NCBI GenBank assembly: GCA_007117785.1 | Contig: SKFV01000053.1 | Span: forward strand, 1-9,887 | Direction: 5' to 3' | DNA: 9,887 bases | Source: Pseudomonas sp. | Lineage (GTDB): Bacteria; Pseudomonadota; Gammaproteobacteria; Pseudomonadales; Pseudomonadaceae | In this document: positions 5,646 through 9,887 of the stretch, in pieces | Position numbering within the stretch: position 1 is the stretch's first letter | Layout: each line of letters starts with the position of its first letter | Made by a program: the position numbers and the translations under genes | The notes under the pieces: model-generated | Databases searched by the model: none | Seen by the model: the letters and a program-made list of their open reading frames with translations, nothing else | What the model was told of the DNA's origin: nothing

Positions 5646-6068
5646 TTACTTCACCACTGGCAGGTTGTCGGCACGCCAACCATTGACGCCGCCGGAAAGG
5701 CGGTTGATCTTGGTGTAACCGGCGGCCTTGAGTTCTTTGGCGCAAGGGCCGGCATGCTGGCCGTTGGCGCATACCAGTAATATGGGTTGATCTTTGTATT
5801 TTTCAAGCTCGCTCATGCGCTTGACCAATTGATCGGCTGGAATATTGCGCGAATCGACGATATGTCCGGCGGCAAAGTCCTTCTTCGGGCGCACGTCAAC
5901 AATCAGGGCGTTTTCCTTGTTGATCAACTGGGTGGCCTGTTGCGAGCCAAGCACCTGACCGGCCTTGCGGCCTTCGGTAATGATCAGCAGGGTCAGCACC
6001 ACAACAAAAGCGGTCACCAGTAAGGGGTTGTTGCCGATAAATTCAATGAGCTGATTAAGAAACTGCAT
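5646..6068 (-). CDS. Membrane-anchored rhodanese-like sulfurtransferase
   Basis: This is a 140-residue protein with one N-terminal transmembrane helix (about 14-31, NNPLLVTAFVVVLTLLIIT), followed by Arg/Lys, and then a single rhodanese domain facing the cytoplasm (about 40-138). Domain marks are IVDVRPKKDFAAGHI (56-70), the active-site loop Cys100-Ala-Asn-Gly-Gln-His-Ala, and INRLSGGVNGWRA (121-133). Rhodaneses carry sulfane sulfur on the loop cysteine. The usual Arg at the end of the loop is His105 here, and a second Cys (109) lies nearby. The start at 6068 is preferred: upstream in-frame codons have no family resemblance and run antisense into gpmI. The first gene of the operon, it overlooks a 195-bp divergent promoter region shared with gpmI. 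Confidence 0.88.
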   Translation of the reverse strand: MQFLNQLIEFIGNNPLLVTAFVVVLTLLIITEGRKAGQVLGSQQATQLINKENALIVDVRPKKDFAAGHIVDSRNIPADQLVKRMSELEKYKDQPILLVCANGQHAGPCAKELKAAGYTKINRLSGGVNGWRADNLPVVK

Positions 6069-6101
6069 GCAGATGGTTTCCAGGGTGTGTAAAAGCCAGC
6101 C

Positions 6102-6107
6102 AGTATA
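6102..6107 (-). promoter_or_regulatory. -10 element of the rhodanese-grxC-secB promoter
   Basis: On the minus strand TATACT (6107-6102) matches the sigma-70 -10 consensus at five of six positions. It lies 33 bp from the rhodanese start codon, giving a leader of about 27 nt. The best -35 at 17 bp spacing is TTCTGT (6130-6125), which is poor. A TG sits directly before the hexamer, one base off the ideal extended -10 position. Confidence 0.45.
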
Positions 6108-6192
6108 CACGCCAGTGGCTCGGCACAGAACCGCTTGCGGGCTCTTTGTCGGTAGCATTGACTGCTTGTATCGCGCGGATAGACGGCGCGGC

Positions 6193-6221
6193 ATGACAGT
6201 ACCCGGCCGGGCAAGTAAACT
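6193..6221 (+). promoter_or_regulatory. Sigma-70 promoter of the gpmI-envC-ctpA operon
   Basis: ATGACA (6193-6198, 5 of 6 to the -35 consensus), a 17-bp spacer and TAAACT (6216-6221, 4 of 6) form the best -35/-10 pair in the gap. The predicted start is near 6228, giving a 5' leader of about 36 nt before the ATG at 6264. The spacer contains the perfect 10-bp palindrome CCCGGCCGGG (6202-6211). Confidence 0.55.
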
Positions 6222-6263
6222 AAAGGTATTTGATCTATTGACACAAAGGCGAGTCCCCGACTT

Positions 6264-7799
6264 ATGAGTGCAGCTCCCAAACCCCTGGTTTTGATGATTC
6301 TTGACGGTTTTGGCCACAGCGAGTCAGCCGACTCCAATGCCATCATGGCGGCACAGACTCCGTTCTGGGACACCTTGTGGCGAGATTCACCGCATACCCT
6401 GGTGTCCGGCTCGGGCATGGATGTCGGCTTGCCTGACGGCCAGATGGGCAATTCCGAGGTCGGCCACATGAATCTGGGTGCCGGTCGCGTGGTCTACCAG
6501 GACTTTACCCGGGTAACCAAGGCGATCAGTGATGGTGACTTCTTTACCAATCCGACAATTTGCCAGGCCGTCGATAAGGCTGTCGCTGCGGGTAAGGCGG
6601 TGCATATCATTGGCCTGTTGTCGCCGGGTGGTGTGCATAGCCATGAAGAGCACCTGGTCGCCATGGCCGAGCTGGCCGCGCGGCAGGGGGCAGACCATAT
6701 TTATCTGCATGCCTTCCTTGATGGCCGTGATACCCCACCGAAAAGCGCCGAGGCCTCGCTGAAATTGCTGGATGAGACCTGGGCTCGTCTCGGCAAGGGG
6801 CGCACGGCCAGCCTGATCGGGCGATACTTTGCCATGGACCGCGACAACCGCTGGGATCGAGTCGAGTCGGCTTACAACCTGATCGTTGACGGCCAGGCTG
6901 CATTTGTCAGCCCGAGTGCCGTTGATGGTCTGCTTGCCGCCTATGAACGCGGCGAAAGCGATGAGTTCGTCAAGGCAACCAGTATCGGTGATCCGGTCAG
7001 CGTTGCAGATGGCGATGCGGTGATTTTCATGAACTTCCGCGCTGACCGCGCACGTGAGCTCAGTCGGGCTTTTGTTGAGCCTGACTTCACCGGCTTTAGC
7101 CGTCAGCGGCAGCCGTGTTTGTCCGGTTTCGTTATGCTCACCCAGTATGCGGCGGATATTCCTGCGCCCTGCGCCTATCCGCCAGCTTCGCTGAACAACG
7201 TATTGGGTGAATACCTGGCCAAGCAGGGCAAGACCCAGCTACGGATCGCCGAAACAGAAAAGTACGCTCACGTCACTTTCTTCTTTTCCGGCGGTCGGGA
7301 AGAGCCCTTTGACGGTGAAGAACGCATTCTGGTGCCGTCACCGCAGGTGGCCACCTATGATCTGCAACCGGAAATGAGTGCGCCGGAAGTGACTGATCGT
7401 ATTGTCGAAGCCATCGAGCAGCAGCGCTATGACGTTATTGTGGTCAATTATGCCAATGGCGACATGGTTGGCCATACCGGCGTATTCGACGCTGCCGTCA
7501 AGGCGGTCGAGTGCCTGGATGGCTGCATGCAGCGTATTGTCGCGGCGCTGCAGCAGGTCGGTGGTGAAGCGCTGATTACGGCTGATCATGGTAATGTCGA
7601 GCAGATGTCCGATCATTCCACGGGTCAGGCGCATACCGCGCACACCTGTGAGCCTGTGCCCTTCGTCTACGTCGGGCCTCGGGCGGTGAGTCTGCGTGAC
7701 GGGGGTATTCTCTCCGATGTGGCGCCGACCATGCTGACCTTGCTTGGTCTGGAGCAGCCAGCGGAAATGACCGGGCGCAGTATTGCCAGTCTGAACTAA
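6264..7799 (+). CDS. gpmI: 2,3-bisphosphoglycerate-independent phosphoglycerate mutase
   Basis: This is a 511-residue, full-length iPGM that interconverts 3- and 2-phosphoglycerate in glycolysis and gluconeogenesis in the cytoplasm. It belongs to the alkaline phosphatase superfamily and binds two manganese ions. The catalytic Ser64 is in MGNSEVGH. Metal-site residues are Asp14 (LMILDGFG), Asp400 and His404 (NGDMVGHTGVFD), Asp441 and His442 (TADHGN), and His459. Substrate-binding residues are His125, Arg155-Asp156 (FLDGRDTPP), Arg187, Arg193, Arg259 and Arg262 (FRADRAR), and Lys333 (ETEKYAH). Every key residue is present, so the enzyme should be active. The ATG at 6264 follows a loose AAGGCGAG Shine-Dalgarno (6246-6253). 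The gene leads an operon with envC (13-bp gap) and ctpA. Confidence 0.98.
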   Translation: MSAAPKPLVLMILDGFGHSESADSNAIMAAQTPFWDTLWRDSPHTLVSGSGMDVGLPDGQMGNSEVGHMNLGAGRVVYQDFTRVTKAISDGDFFTNPTICQAVDKAVAAGKAVHIIGLLSPGGVHSHEEHLVAMAELAARQGADHIYLHAFLDGRDTPPKSAEASLKLLDETWARLGKGRTASLIGRYFAMDRDNRWDRVESAYNLIVDGQAAFVSPSAVDGLLAAYERGESDEFVKATSIGDPVSVADGDAVIFMNFRADRARELSRAFVEPDFTGFSRQRQPCLSGFVMLTQYAADIPAPCAYPPASLNNVLGEYLAKQGKTQLRIAETEKYAHVTFFFSGGREEPFDGEERILVPSPQVATYDLQPEMSAPEVTDRIVEAIEQQRYDVIVVNYANGDMVGHTGVFDAAVKAVECLDGCMQRIVAALQQVGGEALITADHGNVEQMSDHSTGQAHTAHTCEPVPFVYVGPRAVSLRDGGILSDVAPTMLTLLGLEQPAEMTGRSIASLN

Positions 7800-7812
7800 C
7801 GGGGGTAAGTGC

Positions 7813-8988
7813 ATGCGCAGCCAGCCAGGATGGTGTCGAAGCATGGCAATCGGAATGCTCGCCATTGGCTTGAGTATGGGTCAGGTGTTGGCAGACGAGC
7901 CGGAAACTGCCGAGCAGGCACGCGAACAGTTGCAGGCCACCGAGGCTGAAATCAAGCAACTGCGTGATGTGCTCAAGGGTCTGCAACAGGAAATGAGTGG
8001 CCTGCAGCGCGAGCTACAGGAAAGTGAAAGCGATATCGGCCGCCTGCAACGGGAAAGCCGTGAGCTGGAACAGCAGATCAAGGATAGCGAAGTGCGCCTG
8101 CAGGAGCTGCGGCAGGATAATCAGCGTTTGCAGCTTGCCCTGGAAGCCCAGCACGAACAGATCGCTCGCCAGGCCCGGGCTGCCTATATGGCCGGTGATC
8201 AGGATTACCTCAAGGTGCTGCTCAATCAGGATGATCCGGCACGTATGTCACGGATGCTGCGTTACTACCAGCACGTCAGCCAGGCGCGGGTGCGCGAGCT
8301 GGATCAATACCGCGCGACACTGAACGAGATTCGCGAGACCCGTGAGGCTACGGTGCGTCAGCAGCAACGCTTGCAAGGCGATCGCACGCAACTGCAAGAG
8401 CGCACGGCTGCGGTCGAGCAGCAGCAACGTCAGCGCAGCCGGCTGTTGACCCAGTTGCGCGAACAGGAAGGGTCGCAGACCCGGCGCCTGGAAACCCAGC
8501 AGGCTGAACGCAAGGCGCTGAATGAATTGATTGACCGTCTGGATCAGGCGATCACCAGCATTCCCACGCCGGCCGGGAGCCTGCCGTTCGCCGAGGCCAA
8601 AGGCAAGCTGCCAATGCCGGTCAAAGGCGAGGTCAAGGCCCGCTATGGTAGTCAGCGCGGCGAAGACGAGCGTTTGCGCTGGGATGGCCTGCTGATCGGT
8701 GCTGAAGAAGGTACTGCGGTACACGCCATTCACGGTGGTCGAGTCGTCTTTGCCGAGTGGTTGCGCGGATCGGGGCTCCTGCTGATTCTTGATCATGGCC
8801 AAGGCTATCTCAGCCTGTATGGGCATAATCAGAGTCTGTTGCATGAAGTCGGCACCTGGGTGCAGCCTGGTGAGGCCATTGCCACAGTGGGCAGCAGTGG
8901 TGGACAGGCCGTTGCCGGTCTGTATTTTGCCATTCGTCATCAGGGGCGAGCACTGGACCCTATGGCCTGGTGTATGCTGTCTAGCTGA
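7813..8988 (+). CDS. envC: EnvC-type murein hydrolase activator with degenerate LytM (M23) domain
   Basis: This is a 391-residue secreted protein. An N-terminal signal peptide (about 1-27) is probably cleaved after VLA. A long Gln/Glu/Arg-rich coiled coil follows (about 30-250) and a C-terminal M23/LytM domain (about 265-388). In active M23 peptidases zinc is held by an HxGxD motif, a central YGH and an HxH. Here the first motif reads Trp290-Asp-Gly-Leu-Leu294 and the last reads Gly369-Leu-Tyr371, and only His338 of YGH remains. The domain is therefore almost certainly non-catalytic, like E. coli EnvC, which uses its LytM domain to activate the amidases AmiA and AmiB at the septum. The ATG at 7813 has GGGGGT at 7801-7806 with a 6-base spacer. 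It lies 13 bp after gpmI and 29 bp before ctpA. The amidase partner is not in the window. Confidence 0.92.
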   Translation: MRSQPGWCRSMAIGMLAIGLSMGQVLADEPETAEQAREQLQATEAEIKQLRDVLKGLQQEMSGLQRELQESESDIGRLQRESRELEQQIKDSEVRLQELRQDNQRLQLALEAQHEQIARQARAAYMAGDQDYLKVLLNQDDPARMSRMLRYYQHVSQARVRELDQYRATLNEIRETREATVRQQQRLQGDRTQLQERTAAVEQQQRQRSRLLTQLREQEGSQTRRLETQQAERKALNELIDRLDQAITSIPTPAGSLPFAEAKGKLPMPVKGEVKARYGSQRGEDERLRWDGLLIGAEEGTAVHAIHGGRVVFAEWLRGSGLLLILDHGQGYLSLYGHNQSLLHEVGTWVQPGEAIATVGSSGGQAVAGLYFAIRHQGRALDPMAWCMLSS

Positions 8989-9017
8989 TGCTACTTTTTT
9001 CCTGTTGGGGGAATTCC

Positions 9018-9887
9018 ATGACTTGTCTGCGTGCCCTGCTGCTCTGTGTGTTGAGTTTGTCCATCGGCGTGGCCGTGGCGCAGACCGATGATAGCCTGCA
9101 AGAAGGGCAATTGCCGCTGAACGAGCTGCGTACCTTTGTCGAGGTGCTGGAGCGCATACGCACTGCTTATGTCGAGCCCGTTGATGACGCCACTCTGCTG
9201 GAGAATGCCATTCGCGGTATGCTCGAAGGGCTGGACCCGCATTCAGCCTATCTGGAGCCGGAAGCTTTCCGCGGCCTGCAGGACAGTACTACCGGGCAAT
9301 TCGGTGGTCTGGGTATTGAAGTGGGTCAGGAAGACGGCTTTATCAAGGTGATCTCACCGATTGATGATACCCCCGCAGCGCGGGCCGGTATCGAAGCCGG
9401 TGACCTGATCATCAAGCTGGATGAGCAGCCGACCAAGGGCATGAGCCTGATGGATGCGGTCAACAAGATGCGCGGTGAAGTCGGCTCCAACATTACTCTG
9501 ACAGTGGTACGCGATAGCGGCCGGCCCTTTGAGGTGGAACTGACCCGTGCGGTGATCCGGGTGCAAAGTGTGCGTAGCCAGATGCTGGATGACGGCTATG
9601 CCTACCTGCGCATCACCCAGTTCCAGAACAATACGGCCGACGACGTGCGGCGCAAGCTGACGGAGCTGAAAGCCGGCGAGCTCAGGGGGCTGGTGCTGGA
9701 TCTGCGCAATAACCCGGGCGGCGTGCTGCAGGCGGCAGTGGGCGTGGCGGACAGTTTTCTGGCTGGCGGCAACATCGTTTACACCGAAGGGCGTCTGAGT
9801 AATGCCGAGATGCGCTTCAATGCCACCACACACAATCCCAGTGGTGAAGTGCCCGTGGTGGTGCTGATCAATGGAGGCTCTGCCTCG
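9018..9887 (+). CDS. ctpA: C-terminal processing protease CtpA (S41 family), 3' truncated by window end
   Basis: 290 codons are visible of a family member usually about 430-450 residues long. A signal peptide (1-21, cleavage after AVA) sends it to the periplasm. Residues 35-90 form the N-terminal helical segment with ERIRTAYVEPVDD and GMLEGLDPHSAYL. A PDZ domain spans about 95-185 (GGLGIEVG, DTPAARAGIEAGDLI). The S41 protease core begins at about 190, with LVLDLRNNPGGVLQAAV (225-241). The last residue, Ser290 in NGGSAS, is at the position of the catalytic serine of this family; the catalytic lysine lies downstream, outside the window. In P. aeruginosa CtpA works with the lipoprotein LbcA to degrade peptidoglycan cross-link hydrolases. 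The ATG at 9018 has GGGGGA at 9007-9012. Pairing with EnvC links two controls on wall hydrolysis. Confidence 0.95.
   Translation, partial: MTCLRALLLCVLSLSIGVAVAQTDDSLQEGQLPLNELRTFVEVLERIRTAYVEPVDDATLLENAIRGMLEGLDPHSAYLEPEAFRGLQDSTTGQFGGLGIEVGQEDGFIKVISPIDDTPAARAGIEAGDLIIKLDEQPTKGMSLMDAVNKMRGEVGSNITLTVVRDSGRPFEVELTRAVIRVQSVRSQMLDDGYAYLRITQFQNNTADDVRRKLTELKAGELRGLVLDLRNNPGGVLQAAVGVADSFLAGGNIVYTEGRLSNAEMRFNATTHNPSGEVPVVVLINGGSAS

Noticed and set aside
6238..6243. A perfect TTGACA just before gpmI
   Set aside because: At 17 bp spacing its -10 would be CTTATG, over the start codon, a poor match. It would put transcription inside the coding region, so it is probably chance.
6069..6317. An 83-residue N-terminal extension of the rhodanese
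   Set aside because: It would place Cys/Arg-rich sequence with no family match before the membrane anchor and would overlap the gpmI start and its promoter.
8248..8940. A 230-codon minus-strand open frame opposite envC
   Set aside because: It has no domain and no ribosome-binding site context, and it lies wholly within the coiled-coil and LytM coding region of a confident gene.
8982..9000. TAGC-TGAT-GCTA followed by CTTTTTT between envC and ctpA, resembling a terminator
   Set aside because: The stem is only 4 bp and AT-containing, too weak for termination, and the short gap with a good downstream ribosome-binding site points to cotranscription.

Overview
The window reads as a chromosomal housekeeping segment of a gamma-proteobacterium of the Pseudomonadaceae. 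The main evidence is the pair algQ-algP, which is characteristic of Pseudomonas and relatives, together with the rhodanese-grxC-secB / gpmI-envC-ctpA arrangement, which I recall from Pseudomonas genomes. Base composition is moderately GC-rich and even across the window. The short AlgP tail suggests a lineage away from P. aeruginosa (a Halopseudomonas-like genome would fit), but genus is an inference. I see no mobile element, CRISPR array, tRNA or rRNA. No stretch longer than about 200 bases lacks a gene, so gene density is very high.

Layout: (1) 1-45 is the last 14 codons plus stop of an unidentified plus-strand gene. Its stop abuts the stop of yheS (46-1962, minus), an ABC-F ATPase. (2) A TIGR02444-type protein of unknown function (1980-2453, plus) diverges from yheS across only 17 bp and ends 8 bp inside algP. 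(3) A minus-strand run at 2446-4726 holds, in transcription order, dsbB, a DUF3833 lipoprotein, algQ (rsd family) and algP. (4) A second minus-strand operon at 4819-6068 holds a membrane-anchored rhodanese, grxC and secB, and is closed by a clear intrinsic terminator at 4764-4799. (5) A 195-bp divergent promoter region (6069-6263) separates it from a plus-strand operon: gpmI, an EnvC-type LytM factor and ctpA. The window ends on the codon of the expected CtpA catalytic serine.

Functionally, many products act on protein export and the envelope: SecB (export chaperone), Grx3 and rhodanese (cytoplasmic thiol and sulfur chemistry), DsbB (periplasmic disulfide formation), a lipoprotein, EnvC (amidase activation) and CtpA (periplasmic proteolysis). 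YheS and AlgQ act on translation and on sigma-70 availability. GpmI is glycolytic.

I did not find a convincing undescribed system. The most interesting signals are regulatory and architectural. They are a predicted leaderless start for yheS with its promoter packed into the neighbour's ribosome-binding site, intercistronic and leader hairpins in the dsbB-algP run, a shortened AlgP tail, and an apparent fusion point between two gene blocks that are separated in P. aeruginosa.
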